Assembly (NCBI GenBank): GCA_937916845.1
Contig: CALFSK010000067.1
Span: forward strand, 62,001-126,000
From: an uncultured Lactobacillus sp.
Lineage (GTDB): Bacteria > Bacillota > Bacilli > Lactobacillales > Lactobacillaceae
Direction of reading: 5' to 3'
DNA length: 64,000 nt
This document shows positions 45,530 through 55,480 of the stretch, piece after piece (position 1 is the stretch's first letter; every line of letters starts with the position of its first letter). The notes beneath the pieces are model-generated. The model was not told the origin of the DNA. It ran no database searches and was given only the letters and a program-made list of their open reading frames with translations. The translations under genes were made by a program, and so were the position numbers.

Positions 45530-46679
45530 TTAGATTAAATCTAGTAAGTTGGCAACAGCATTTTCGTCACGATCCAGTATTGCGCCACAGCTATAACAAA
45601 CATATTCATTATGCTTAGTCTGATGTGCTCCATTACCTTGTAATGTGATTTTATCATCCCCAACTTTGATATGACCACACTTTGAACAGCGCTGCGTTGA
45701 AGGATACTGGTGATCTGCCAGAATAAGATCTTTACCGTACCAGTCACATTTGTAGGTTAATGTCTGTCGAAAATAGCCAAACATCGACCGCTGCAAACCT
45801 TTAGAAGCGACGTGACTCATCTGCATTGCCTTAACGGACAAGTCTTCAATCACAACTTTGTCGTAATCGTTGACTAGCTGTGTCGTAAATTTTTGAATGA
45901 TGTCATGTTGGATATTGGCAACTTTACGATAGTCACGCTGCAATTTGGCTCTCATTGTAACGTAACGACCGCTCTTAGTTGCACTATTTCTATTCACGAC
46001 TCGCTTATGAGCTAACTGCTTTTGGTAGAATTTGATCCGCTTATACAGCTTACGTAATCGTTTCGGTAAGGTATTAATGACACCAGCCGTGTAATTTAAA
46101 TGACCAACGTTCACGTCAACGGCTGAATTATCACCAGTTTTTGGTTTGGCATCAAGTTCAACTTCGAAGGGAAGACTGGCCCAGTATTTCCCATTTTCAC
46201 GATAAATACTGACCACTTTTAACACGCCTGACAAGTCAGCGTGTTTACTAATCCTAATGTCATACCAATCCTTAACGCCATGTGGTTTATCCAAGCGAAG
46301 CTTACCAGCAACGATTTTTGTTCGGTCAGTTTTAAAGCTTTGCCGAGCTGTTTTTTTGGATTTGAATGCCGGTTTACCCCAATCGGATTGTATCAAAGAA
46401 GTTCTGCCAAGCTGTTCCTAAATCAGCAATCGCTAACTGTAGTGTACGCGCTGATAACTCATACTGCCAATCAGCTTTATTCGCAACCAATTCATTTCGA
46501 ACTGAGTAAGTACTAGGACGGGGACTATTGGAATCAAGTGTATATAAATCATACATGTCATTCCAAGTAGCCAGCCCCTCATTCCAGCAATATCGCCGGT
46601 AATCACAAAGGTTATCGAGTACCTTTTTCATATGACGATTAGGATAAAGTCTTACTTTTTGTGTTCGAATCATCAGCAT
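45530..46679 (-). pseudogene. tnpB: tnpB (IS200/IS605-family) disrupted by a frameshift
   Basis: The N-terminal part (TQKVRLYPNRHMKKVLDNLC) runs in one frame to a stop at 46374, and the remaining 290 codons continue in another (from 46396). The joint falls in NFFDT/IQSDWGKPAFKSKK, where an intact TnpB would read straight on. The RuvC-like residues survive (Asp in DVNVGHLN, Glu in VVIEDLSV, Asp in ILDRDENA) with the CSKCG...CYSCG zinc ribbon. TnpB is an RNA-guided nuclease relative of Cas12. No tnpA is seen, so this was an IS1341-type element, now immobile and probably without active protein. An indel error in assembly is the alternative. Confidence 0.8.
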
Positions 46680-46974
46680 CACCACCCAAATTAGTGTTGT
46701 CTTTTCACTTCTCATTATAGTTTAGGCAACTATTGATGTCAGTGATTTGATCATCGAGAATGATTTCTTTGGTATCAATAAGACTGATTTAGTTGGGCAA
46801 GATAAAATGCGGATTTTCACTTTTTACAGCGTACGAACTGTGATGGATTATTACTAGATTTAATCATTACCAAGCTCGCCACCTCCATATTTACTCTCTG
46901 TGGGGGAACTTGGTATTCTTTTCTACATTGTTCTACATTTTTCTATGTTTTAGTTAATGATCACTTCCTCCTTA
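46680..46974. other. Intergenic region upstream of the tnpB remnant
   Basis: 295 bases with the sequence TTCTACATTGTTCTACATTT, also seen in part at 45356-45387 on the other side of the element. It may hold the left end of the element; no gene is seen. Confidence 0.3.
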
Positions 46975-47706
46975 TTATAATGTCATCAATTGCGCCTGAC
47001 GCTCAGGCTGCCGTTGAAGGTCAGCCTGAGACATGTCGGCGTCGAGTTGGTGGAGACGGTTAAAAATAATGAAACGTTGGCCAACGGTTTGAACTTGTTG
47101 AAAATTGTGACTGGCCATGATAATGGTCTTACCAGCCGCTTGCAACCGTTGCAGGAGGGTTAACATTTGCTGTTGCGCCGCAATGGTCAATCCATTGAGC
47201 GGTTCGTCTAACAGCAAAATTTCAGGATTTAAGGCCAGTACGCTGGCTAACGCGACGCGTTTCTTTTCACCACCAGATAACTGGTAGGGGACCCGATCAC
47301 GTAAGTCTTCGCAGGCGGTTAATTGTAAACAATCATTGACCCGTTGCTCGATTGCTGATGCACTGAGCCCCAGCTGACGGGGGCCAAACGCCACCTCTTC
47401 GGCAACTGACGTGTTAAATAACTGCACGTCGGTGTTTTGAAAAACCATGCCGATTTTTTGGTGGAGCTGTTGCCGCTGCTGAGCATCGGCTAGGTACGCC
47501 GCAGTCACCGCTTGTCCGTGTAACTGGTACTCACCAGACTTAGGTGAGGCGAGCCCACTTAAAATCCGGAGCAACGTGGATTTTCCCGACCCGTTCGGCC
47601 CCATCAAACAGACGAATTCGCCGGCATTAATGGTTAAACTGAGGTGGTCTAAACCACACGTATTAGGATAATCATAGCAAAGATTTGCTAATTTAATCAA
47701 CACCAC
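46975..47706 (-). CDS. larO: LarO, nickel ECF/Cbi-type ABC ATPase
   Basis: A 243-residue CbiO-type ATPase: Walker A GPNGSGKST, signature LSGGEKKRVALA, Walker B EILLLDEPLNGL, His-loop ASHNF. It powers the LarMN-LarQ-LarO nickel importer that supplies lactate racemase. The gene follows larQ by one base, and the order larMN-larQ-larO with overlaps means one operon, convergent to nothing and divergent from larA through larR. Confidence 0.9.
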   Translation of the reverse strand: MVLIKLANLCYDYPNTCGLDHLSLTINAGEFVCLMGPNGSGKSTLLRILSGLASPKSGEYQLHGQAVTAAYLADAQQRQQLHQKIGMVFQNTDVQLFNTSVAEEVAFGPRQLGLSASAIEQRVNDCLQLTACEDLRDRVPYQLSGGEKKRVALASVLALNPEILLLDEPLNGLTIAAQQQMLTLLQRLQAAGKTIIMASHNFQQVQTVGQRFIIFNRLHQLDADMSQADLQRQPERQAQLMTL

Positions 47707-47707
47707 G

Positions 47708-48529
47708 TTAATTCCCCCAAAAAATAAATAATATCAGGACCAAAATATCAGGACTGAGTGACAGGTAATCACGCCACCGATTATGTGGTGTGGTGGTACG
47801 AACGTAGTGACCGTTAAACCCGCGGGCTTCCATGGCTGCGTAGAGTTCTAGCGCATAGGAATAACTCTTGAGGTAAAGGTTACCGAACATCGCGCCAATC
47901 AAGCGATACGGATGTTTAGCCGGTGCGACCGTTCGTAATTCTAAGGCTTCCATAGTTAACAACAAGTGTTGACCGAGCATTCGCAAGTAGGTGATGGCAA
48001 TCGCACAAGTCATGATCAACACGTCAGGACAGTGCAGTGCTTTGAGCCCACTTAACAAGTCTTGAAAGGGCGTCGTTAGGCGGTAGTACTGGGCGTTAGC
48101 CAGCATTAAACTCGTTTTTAAACCGAAAAATACTAATGTGCTTGGCCCAGTTAACCAGTAACTGGGAAGGACGAATATGAGGGCCACTAATGAGCTGGTC
48201 AACCAGCTTTTAACGAAGCGGCGCAACTGGCTAGGTGACAGCAAAAGCAGCTGAAAACCTAGCAAGATGGCAAGACACCACAACAACGTCACGTTGCTAA
48301 TTAGGGCAATCAAGAAAACCAACAGTAATAAGCGAATTAAATTAATTTGCGGGGCAAGGTGCCACCGCCGTTTAGCCGTCACCGGCGCGGGCTGTGCTAA
48401 CCGGGTTAGCAGGGCGCGCAAGTGGCGTTGGTTGCGTTGCAGGAAACTTGTTCTGGTCGCTTGGCCTTTTGTTGAAGTGGATTTTTCAATAAGCCAAGCT
48501 GGTAACTCAGTTCGTGGTTTCAGATCCAT
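47708..48529 (-). CDS. larQ: LarQ, CbiQ-type transmembrane component
   Basis: A 273-residue protein with about six helices and the CbiQ coupling signature region ALELYAAMEARGFNG (A-x-x-x-RG) near residue 237, which contacts the ATPase. It is the T-component of the nickel importer. It overlaps larMN by 23 bases. Confidence 0.9.
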   Translation of the reverse strand: MDLKPRTELPAWLIEKSTSTKGQATRTSFLQRNQRHLRALLTRLAQPAPVTAKRRWHLAPQINLIRLLLLVFLIALISNVTLLWCLAILLGFQLLLLSPSQLRRFVKSWLTSSLVALIFVLPSYWLTGPSTLVFFGLKTSLMLANAQYYRLTTPFQDLLSGLKALHCPDVLIMTCAIAITYLRMLGQHLLLTMEALELRTVAPAKHPYRLIGAMFGNLYLKSYSYALELYAAMEARGFNGHYVRTTTPHNRWRDYLSLSPDILVLILFIFWGN

Positions 48530-49490
48530 GTTGAAGGCCTCGAATCAAAAGTAGGAAGATTAAAATGGCAGACAATGCGGATAAAATGTATCCCACGCTA
48601 ACCGGTAAACCGGCAATGGCGTAGTTACTAAAGAGTGCTTGAAAATGGAAACCGTGAACCATCCCTTGTGGTGCTTGGGTACTGAGGTGCTGTTGAACAA
48701 GCATCTGTTTGAGTTCGGTTGGATCCCATTCGCCCCAGGCCGTGTTACTAGCTAATAAGCCGAGTGGTGATAATGCGGCTAAGCCGATGAGCAAGGCAAT
48801 CCAGGGACGCTGGTTAGAACGCGTTGGCGTCTGATATAAGTTTGTTGGTGCGACTTTTTTAACGAATTGGAAGACGAGCAGGGTGAAAATTAATTCGACC
48901 CAGCCGGCGACTAATAAGTGGGCGGTCAACATTGCAGGAACGGCGATATTTAAGCCGTATGGGCAATACAACGGTGCACCGCTAGCCGTGTGGGCAATCA
49001 AGGGTTGTAACCCCAGTTCAATACCAGCAACGAGGGCGGCAACGTTAATTCCGAGGTAAGCACCTATGGCTAGACCTAACTTTTCATGGTGCAACTTTTG
49101 GCCGAGTCGGTAACAGGCGTAACCGACAAATGGCATGATGAATGCCATATTGAAGGCGTTAGCGCCAAAGGCAAGGATACCGCCGTCACCGAATAGCAGG
49201 GCTTGGAGGGCTAATGTGACCGTTAACGCTAGAGAAGCCGCCCACGGCCCAATTAGCACCGCTAACAAGGTCCCTCCGACTGCGTGTGCAGTTGTTCCAC
49301 CAGGAATTGGTAAATTGAACATCATGATTAAAAAAGCCAATGAGGCGGCAATGCCTAGCATTGGTAAAGTTTCGTGGTGTTCTTTGACTTGGGCTTTAAC
49401 TTTAATGACGGCCACGGTCCAAACGGGTGCCATGGCAGCGACTAACGTCCCACACGTGGCAGGACTTAGATAATTATCCGGAATATGCAC
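48507..49490 (-). CDS. larMN: LarMN, CbiM/CbiN-fused nickel-binding component
   Basis: A 327-residue fusion: CbiM-like N-terminal part with seven helices (MHIPDNYLSP) and a C-terminal CbiN-like part with two helices. In CbiM/NikM proteins the N-terminal Met-His-Ile contributes the metal site, which supports the GTG start at 49490 (GAGGTG eight bases upstream) over the longer frame to 49505. It forms the S component of the Ni2+ importer of the lactate racemase system. Confidence 0.9.
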   Translation of the reverse strand: MHIPDNYLSPATCGTLVAAMAPVWTVAVIKVKAQVKEHHETLPMLGIAASLAFLIMMFNLPIPGGTTAHAVGGTLLAVLIGPWAASLALTVTLALQALLFGDGGILAFGANAFNMAFIMPFVGYACYRLGQKLHHEKLGLAIGAYLGINVAALVAGIELGLQPLIAHTASGAPLYCPYGLNIAVPAMLTAHLLVAGWVELIFTLLVFQFVKKVAPTNLYQTPTRSNQRPWIALLIGLAALSPLGLLASNTAWGEWDPTELKQMLVQQHLSTQAPQGMVHGFHFQALFSNYAIAGLPVSVGYILSALSAILIFLLLIRGLQHGSETTN

Positions 49491-49504
49491 GGATGAGCAC
49501 CTCA

Positions 49505-50170
49505 CTAGTTTGCAATTTGATCTAAAAGGTAGCTGATATCTTGAATGATAAATTTGTGGTTCTTAACTGTAATAACCCCATCTGCCCGTAATTCCTTCAG
49601 CATTCGGTTAACACTACTACGAGAACTAATTCCGCAAAAACCGGCGATATCATCGTTAGTGACGGTAAAATCAATTAAAATTCCCTCGTTGATTTTGCGG
49701 CCAAATAAGTCGACCAGACTATAGAGGAAGGAGCAAATCGCGCCCTTCTTCCCGTTCATCACCATGCGTTGTAAGCGCAAAATGTTTTCGGATAATTTCT
49801 TCCGGTAATAGTTTTTAACGTAGTTTTGTAATTCGGGCGTGCTGTTGACATACTTCCAGAAGGCCACGCGGTTAACTTGGTAAAACGTGGCGTATTCGGA
49901 TTCGATCCGCACGTTAAACGGCTGGTCAGTTGAACGGGAAACTTCATCCCGTAGTAATGAGATCACATCGGGTTTTGCAATGTAGGACAGGTTAAATTCC
50001 CGACCGTCTTGCAAAATGATGCTATTTTTAATGATCCCGTCTTTTAAGACGTAAGTGTAATGTTCAGCTAAACCGTGATAAGTCAGATAGGTATGCCGTT
50101 TCTTCTTAATCGTCGGCACATGGTGGGCTTCCAGGTAACTTAATAAATATTCAATATCAGTTAATACCAT
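49505..50170 (-). CDS. larR: LarR, Crp/Fnr-type regulator of the lar genes
   Basis: A 221-residue regulator: an N-terminal cyclic-nucleotide-like beta-barrel (HTYLTYHGLAEHYTYVLKDG) and a C-terminal winged HTH (DIAGFCGISSRSSVNRMLKEL). In L. plantarum LarR activates the lar operons in response to L-lactate and is antagonised by D-lactate. The ATG at 50170 gives the usual Crp length, although a TTG at 50239 also opens the frame. It is divergent from larA. Confidence 0.85.
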   Translation of the reverse strand: MVLTDIEYLLSYLEAHHVPTIKKKRHTYLTYHGLAEHYTYVLKDGIIKNSIILQDGREFNLSYIAKPDVISLLRDEVSRSTDQPFNVRIESEYATFYQVNRVAFWKYVNSTPELQNYVKNYYRKKLSENILRLQRMVMNGKKGAICSFLYSLVDLFGRKINEGILIDFTVTNDDIAGFCGISSRSSVNRMLKELRADGVITVKNHKFIIQDISYLLDQIAN

Positions 50171-50237
50171 CTTAGTTTCAGTTCTTTCGTGAAAGATTTT
50201 GAGGTCAAAAGTGAATGTATTAATGACTTTCAGCTTC

Positions 50238-50291
50238 AATCACGATAACTACTCTGCCTAGCATAGCGGTTTTCGTGATTGTAGCAATCGC
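50238..50291. promoter_or_regulatory. Candidate LarR-binding palindromes
   Basis: Between larR and larA: AATCACGA (50238-50245) and TCGTGATT (50273-50280) form one inverted pair, and GATTGTAGCAATC (50277-50289) is a second, nearly perfect, palindrome. LarR is reported to bind 16-bp palindromes in this intergenic region; which of these is that site cannot be settled by eye. A possible larA -10 is TATAAC at 50362. Confidence 0.5.
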
Positions 50292-50418
50292 ATTTAAAGT
50301 ATACATTTGTTAACTATCTTTGAAAACTTAAAATGTAACAGACAGTTTCGCAGACCTCTAGTATAACAAAACATGCACGTTAAAATTCATTTTACGAGAA
50401 AGAGGATGGCCAAAAGTC

Positions 50419-51693
50419 ATGGTTGCGATTGATTTACCATACGACAAGAAGACGATTACCGCTGAAATTCCTGATGAAAATTTCGCTGGCAAGCTCGTCT
50501 CACAAGCTGCAACATATCATAACAAATTATCCGAAAGCGAAACGGTTGAAAAATCGTTGGATAACCCGATTGGGTCCGCAAAATTAGAAGAACTCGCTAA
50601 GGGCAAAAAGAACATTGTCATCATTAGTTCAGACCATACCCGGCCAGTACCATCACATATTATTACCCCAATTCTTTTACGGCGTTTGCGTTCCGTTGCA
50701 CCAGATGCACGGATTCGTATTTTAGTAGCCACCGGTTTCCACCGGCCTTCAACCCACGAAGAATTAGTTAATAAATATGGCGAAGACATCGTGAACAATG
50801 AAGAAATCGTGATGCACGTTTCGACCGACGACAGTTCAATGGTCAAAATCGGTCAATTACCTTCAGGTGGGGAATGCATTATTAATAAAGTCGCTGCTGA
50901 AGCTGACTTACTCATTTCTGAAGGATTTATTGAATCCCACTTCTTCGCCGGTTTCTCCGGTGGTCGGAAGTCCGTATTGCCAGGGGTCGCTTCTTACAAG
51001 ACGATCATGGCCAACCATTCTGGTGAATTCATCAACTCACCAAAGGCGCGGACAGGGAACTTAATGCATAACCCAATTCATAAAGATATGGTTTACGCTG
51101 CGCGTACGGCTAACTTAGCTTTCATCGTCAACGTTGTTTTAGACGAAGATAAGAAGATTATTGGTTCGTTCGCCGGCGACATGGAAGCCGCTCATAAAGT
51201 TGGCTGTGACTTCGTTAAAGACCTTTCCAGTGTTCCTGGAATCGACTGTGACATTGCCATTTCAACCAATGGTGGTTACCCACTTGATCAAAATATTTAT
51301 CAAGCCGTTAAAGGGATGACCGCTGCCGAAGCAACGAACAAAGAAGGCGGTACGATCGTCATGGTTGCTGGTGCACGTGATGGTCATGGTGGTGAAGGGT
51401 TCTTCCATAACTTGGCCGACGTTGACGATCCTAAAGAATTTTTGGATCAAGCCATCAATACACCTCGTTTGAAGACGATTCCTGACCAATGGACCGCACA
51501 AATTTTTGCACGGATCTTGGTTCATCATCACGTCATCTTCGTCTCAGATTTAGTTGATCCAGAACTAATTACGGGGATGCACATGGAATTAGCTAAGAGT
51601 TTGGATGAAGCCATGGAAATGGCCTACGCCCGTGAAGGTAAAGCTGCCAAAGTAACGGTCGTTCCAGATGGTCTTGGCGTTATCGTGAAATAG
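50419..51693 (+). CDS. larA: LarA, nickel-dependent lactate racemase
   Basis: A 424-residue enzyme that interconverts L- and D-lactate by hydride transfer to the nickel-pincer nucleotide. The residues known for the L. plantarum enzyme are all in place: His108, His174, Lys184 (cofactor tether) and His200 (nickel ligand). The motif FIESHFFAGFSGGRKSVLPG spans the last three. The AGAGGA upstream lies 13 bases before the ATG, a longer spacing than usual. First gene of the larABCDE operon. Confidence 0.97.
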   Translation: MVAIDLPYDKKTITAEIPDENFAGKLVSQAATYHNKLSESETVEKSLDNPIGSAKLEELAKGKKNIVIISSDHTRPVPSHIITPILLRRLRSVAPDARIRILVATGFHRPSTHEELVNKYGEDIVNNEEIVMHVSTDDSSMVKIGQLPSGGECIINKVAAEADLLISEGFIESHFFAGFSGGRKSVLPGVASYKTIMANHSGEFINSPKARTGNLMHNPIHKDMVYAARTANLAFIVNVVLDEDKKIIGSFAGDMEAAHKVGCDFVKDLSSVPGIDCDIAISTNGGYPLDQNIYQAVKGMTAAEATNKEGGTIVMVAGARDGHGGEGFFHNLADVDDPKEFLDQAINTPRLKTIPDQWTAQIFARILVHHHVIFVSDLVDPELITGMHMELAKSLDEAMEMAYAREGKAAKVTVVPDGLGVIVK

Positions 51694-52440
51694 ATGGCAA
51701 CGTTGACAACCACTGAAATTTTACAACGGGTCGCGGCGGGAACGCTGTCGCCTGAAGATGCGACGAGCCAGTTAGAATCAGCTCAGACCGCTGATTTAGG
51801 CTTTGCCAGTGTTGATTTGAGTCGTCAAAAACGCAATGGGTTTCCGGAAGTCGTTTACGGCGCGGGCAAGACCGCACCACAAATTGCGGGAATCGTGAAG
51901 GCGATGACCAATCAAACCTTGCCAATTTTAACGACCCGGTTATCACCGGAAAAGTTTGCAGCGCTCCAACCAGCACTGCCGACTGCGGTTTATCACGAAA
52001 AGGCCCAGTGTATGACGGTCGGTAAAATGCCTACGCCGAAAAATGATGACTACATTGCAGTCGTCACGGCCGGGACTTCTGACCAACCAGTCGCTGAAGA
52101 AGCGGCGGTGACGGCGGAAGCCTTTGGTAACCACGTTGAACGGGTCTACGACGTTGGCGTAGCCGGTATCCACCGGTTATTCGCCCGGTTAGACGTTATT
52201 CGTGGTGCCAAAGTAGTGATCGTCATTGCTGGGATGGAAGGTGCTTTAGCCAGTGTCGTTGGTGGGCTGATTGATAAACCGTTGATCGCCGTTCCAACGA
52301 GTATCGGCTACGGGACGAACTTCCAAGGGATGACCGCGCTTTTGACCATGCTGAACAGCTGTGCGTCCGGTATTACCGTTGTTAATATTGATAACGGGTT
52401 TGGTGCGGCGTACTCGGCTAGCATGATCAACCAATTGTAA
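51694..52440 (+). CDS. larB: LarB, nicotinate dinucleotide carboxylase/hydrolase
   Basis: A 248-residue protein starting right after the larA stop. It is homologous to PurE at its C-terminal half ([19 protein letters not shown]). LarB carboxylates and hydrolyses NaAD to pyridinium-3,5-biscarboxylic acid mononucleotide, the precursor of the pincer cofactor. A conserved cysteine (NSCASG, residue 223 here) lies in the catalytic site described for the family. Confidence 0.95.
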   Translation: MATLTTTEILQRVAAGTLSPEDATSQLESAQTADLGFASVDLSRQKRNGFPEVVYGAGKTAPQIAGIVKAMTNQTLPILTTRLSPEKFAALQPALPTAVYHEKAQCMTVGKMPTPKNDDYIAVVTAGTSDQPVAEEAAVTAEAFGNHVERVYDVGVAGIHRLFARLDVIRGAKVVIVIAGMEGALASVVGGLIDKPLIAVPTSIGYGTNFQGMTALLTMLNSCASGITVVNIDNGFGAAYSASMINQL

Positions 52441-52474
52441 AATTCAGATAACGAAACCAAGAGAGGAATTCAAG

Positions 52475-53805
52475 ATGCGAACACTTTATTTAGATGCGTT
52501 TTCCGGTATTAGTGGGGATATGTTTTTAGGTGCCATGCTGGATCTCGGCTTGGACTTTGACCAATTAAAAACGGAATTAGCCAAGTTACACGTTCATGGT
52601 TACGAGTTGACCCGCGAACGGTTAGCAAAAAGCAGTATTTACGGGACCAGCTTTGACGTTGAAGTCGCTGGCGGCAAGGACCATGGGTTTGTTGAACATA
52701 CCCATGAACACCATCACCACGCAGACGAAGACGACGCCCACCAACACACTCACGACGAGCATGGGCATGATCACCACGACCACGATGGTCACCATCATCA
52801 TCACGGTGAAGCCCGGCATTTAACGGATATTTTGCAGTTGATCGATGCTAGTGATCTATCGGATCACGTTAAGGCCCATGCGACTGCCATTTTTACCGAG
52901 ATTGCGAAGGCGGAAGCCACCGTGCATCATATGCCATTGGCTGACGTTCACTTTCATGAAGTGGGTGCGCTTGATTCCATCGTGGATATCGTTGGTTGTT
53001 GTGTTGCTTTGGAACTAATGGACATCAACGAAGTCTTATCATCACCATTGACGGACGGTAGCGGCTTTATCAACGTGGCTCACGGCCAAATGCCGGTTCC
53101 TGTTCCTGCTGTAATGCAGATGCGGGTCGGTAGTCGTATTCCGATTCAACAACGGTTAGATATTCATACCGAGTTGATCACGCCAACTGGGATGGGCATC
53201 GTCAAGACCTTAGTTCAAGATTTCGGTCCGCTACCCGAAGATGCCACGCCGTTAAAAATCGGTTATGGTTTCGGGAAACGGGAAACGGGCGGTTTTAACG
53301 CTTTACGCGCCGTTTTATTCGAAAAAAAAAACTAAGTCATCAAGTCGTTAACCGAACCAAGGACGACGTTTTGATGATTGAAGCCAACTTAGATGATCAA
53401 ACCGGTGAAGGGTTAGGTTACGTCATGGACCAACTGTTAACGGCGGGGGCCTACGACGTGTTCTTCACTCCGATTCAGATGAAAAAGAATCGGCCGGCGA
53501 CGAAACTGACCGTTTTGGGAAACGTTCAGGCAAAAGCCGCCCTCACTAAATTGATCTTGAGTGAGACCAGTACGATTGGTGTCCGTTATCAGACGTGGCA
53601 TCGCACGATTATGAAGCGTCATTTTATGACGGTTGAAACCCCGTACGGTTCGGTTCAATTGAAAATTGCGACTTATGACAATATTACGAAAAAAACACCG
53701 GAATACGCGGACTGCGCTAAGTTAGCACAGCAGTTCCATATTCCGCTGCGAACAGTTTATCAGGCGGCAATCGTTGCTGCTGCGCAGTTGGACGAGGAGG
53801 ACTAG
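52475..53805 (+). CDS. larC: LarC (LarC1-LarC2), nickel insertase made by -1 frameshift
   Basis: LarC1 (52475-53335, 286 codons) and LarC2 (open to 53805) overlap in different frames. The joint is a run of ten A at 53322-53331 (AAAAAAAAAA), just before the LarC1 stop TAA at 53333. A -1 slip there reads on as LSHQVVNRTKDDV and gives 443 residues. Programmed frameshifting is reported for L. plantarum larC. LarC1 carries a His-rich segment near residues 75-112 (HTHEHHHH and others) that may hold nickel. LarC inserts nickel into the pincer nucleotide using CTP. The RBS of larC1 is GAGAGGAA. Confidence 0.92.
53322..53331 (+). promoter_or_regulatory. Frameshift slippery run of larC
   Basis: Ten consecutive A, in frame-1 codons GAA AAA AAA AAC before the TAA stop; slippage by -1 leads into the LarC2 frame. 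Confidence 0.85.
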
Positions 53806-53809
53806 ATTT

Positions 53810-54523
53810 TTGGTACATCAATTATTTGCTGAATTCATGGGAACGGCCTTGATGATTATTTTTGGGGTCGGTGTTCATTGTAGTTCAGTCCTGAAGGGAA
53901 CTAAGTACCGGGGTTCCGGTCATATTTTTGCCATCACAACTTGGGGTTTTGGGATTAGTATTGCACTTTTTATTTTTGGAAATGTTTGCATCAACCCCGC
54001 GATGGTATTAGCACAATGCTTGCTTGGTAACTTGCCATGGAGTAGCTTTATTCCTTACTCCGTTGCTGAAGTGCTAGGTGGGGTGGTTGGTTCCGTGATC
54101 GTTTGGATCATGTACGCCGATCATTTCAAAGCATCGACGGGTGAAATTTCACCCATTACGATTCGGAACTTATTCTGTACGGCACCAGCTGTACGGAACT
54201 TACCACGGAACTTCTTCGTTGAATTCTTCGATACCTTTATCTTTATCTCAGGTATTTTAGCCATTTCAACGATCAAGACACCGGGGATCGTGCCAATTGG
54301 CGTTGGACTACTTGTCTGGGCCATTGGGATGGGACTGGGTGGTCCGACTGGGTTCGCCATGAACCTCGCACGGGACATGGGTCCTCGGATCGCGCACGCC
54401 ATCTTACCGATTGCTAATAAAGCGGACAGCGATTGGCAATACGGGATCATTGTTCCCGGAATCGCACCATTTGTCGGCGCTGCGGCAGCCGCTTGGTTTA
54501 TGCATGGATTTTTTGGAATTTAA
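53810..54523 (+). CDS. larD: LarD, lactate-permeable aquaglyceroporin
   Basis: A 237-residue GlpF-type channel with six helices and two NPA-like loops: CINPAMVLAQ near 62 and the second loop replaced by FAMNLARDMG, the NLARD signature of glyceroporins. In L. plantarum this protein (GlpF1/LarD) carries D-lactate. I choose the TTG at 53810 because GAGGAGG lies nine bases upstream, and because the start just follows the LarC2 stop. Confidence 0.9.
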   Translation: MVHQLFAEFMGTALMIIFGVGVHCSSVLKGTKYRGSGHIFAITTWGFGISIALFIFGNVCINPAMVLAQCLLGNLPWSSFIPYSVAEVLGGVVGSVIVWIMYADHFKASTGEISPITIRNLFCTAPAVRNLPRNFFVEFFDTFIFISGILAISTIKTPGIVPIGVGLLVWAIGMGLGGPTGFAMNLARDMGPRIAHAILPIANKADSDWQYGIIVPGIAPFVGAAAAAWFMHGFFGI

Positions 54524-54558
54524 CTAAGTATTTAAAATAAAAAAAGAAGGCTATTAAT

Positions 54559-55389
54559 ATGTCAACATTAGCAGAAAAGAAAGCAACGTTAACGAGTTTA
54601 TTAAAAGGTTTAAAAAAGGTCACAGTGGCCTTTTCTGGCGGGATTGACAGTACGTTAGTATTAAAGATGGCATTAAACGTTTTAGGTAAAGAAAACGTGG
54701 TTGCCGTTGTTGCTAACTCTGAATTATTCACCGATGAAGAATTCGACAAAGCCGTTAGCTTAGCAGAAGAATTAGGTGCCAACGTCCAAACAACGACGTT
54801 AGACTACTTAAGCGACGACCACATCAAGCAAAATACCCCTGATAGCTGGTACTTTGCTAAAAAGATGTTCTACGACCGTTTGAACGACTTAGCTACTGCT
54901 AACGGTAGCAACGCCGTTTTAGATGGGATGATCAAGAACGATGAAAATGACTACCGTCCTGGTTTGAAAGCCCGCACCGAAGCTGGCGCACGGAGCTTAT
55001 TACAAGAAGCCGACTTCTTCAAAGTTGACGTTCGTGCTTTAGCACAAGAATTAGGGTTAACTAACTGGAACAAGGTTGCTTCTTGCTCCGTATCTTCACG
55101 TTTCCCATACAACACGACTTTGACGCATGAAAACATCGCGCAAGTTATGGCTGCTGAAAAATACTTACGTAGCTTAGGCTTCCCAACGGTCCGTGTTCGT
55201 TTCCACGAAGACATTGCCCGGATTGAATTACCAGAAGCCCGGATCGGTGACTTCTTGGTCTTCAACGACCGTGTTAACCGTCAATTACAATCATTAGGTT
55301 TCCGTTACGTTACCTTAGACTTAGGCGGTTTCCGTAGTGGTCGTATGAACGATACCTTGACGAAACAACAAGTTGAAGCATTCGCTTAA
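54559..55389 (+). CDS. larE: LarE, sacrificial sulfur transferase
   Basis: A 276-residue PP-loop enzyme (SGGIDSTLVL near 26-35). It AMP-activates the precursor carboxylates and donates sulfur from Cys176 (ASCSVSSR), which becomes dehydroalanine; Cys176 is present here. LarE is the last gene of the operon, RBS AGAAGG, and is followed by a terminator. Confidence 0.96.
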   Translation: MSTLAEKKATLTSLLKGLKKVTVAFSGGIDSTLVLKMALNVLGKENVVAVVANSELFTDEEFDKAVSLAEELGANVQTTTLDYLSDDHIKQNTPDSWYFAKKMFYDRLNDLATANGSNAVLDGMIKNDENDYRPGLKARTEAGARSLLQEADFFKVDVRALAQELGLTNWNKVASCSVSSRFPYNTTLTHENIAQVMAAEKYLRSLGFPTVRVRFHEDIARIELPEARIGDFLVFNDRVNRQLQSLGFRYVTLDLGGFRSGRMNDTLTKQQVEAFA

Positions 55390-55413
55390 TTTGCTTGTCT
55401 GATTATCAATAAA

Positions 55414-55465
55414 AATGAGTTGCCGCACACCTGATTATTTCGGGTGTGCGACAACTCATTTTTTG
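55414..55465. terminator. Terminator of the lar operon
   Basis: ATGAGTTGCCGCACACC pairs with GGTGTGCGACAACTCATTTTTT; convergent with the next gene. Confidence 0.9.
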
Positions 55466-55480
55466 TTTTTCAATGACGTT

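Noticed and set aside
53371..53805. LarC2 as an independent gene
   Set aside because: No ribosome-binding site before its first ATG, and the upstream frame is continuous back to the A10 run, so frameshifted translation from LarC1 fits better.
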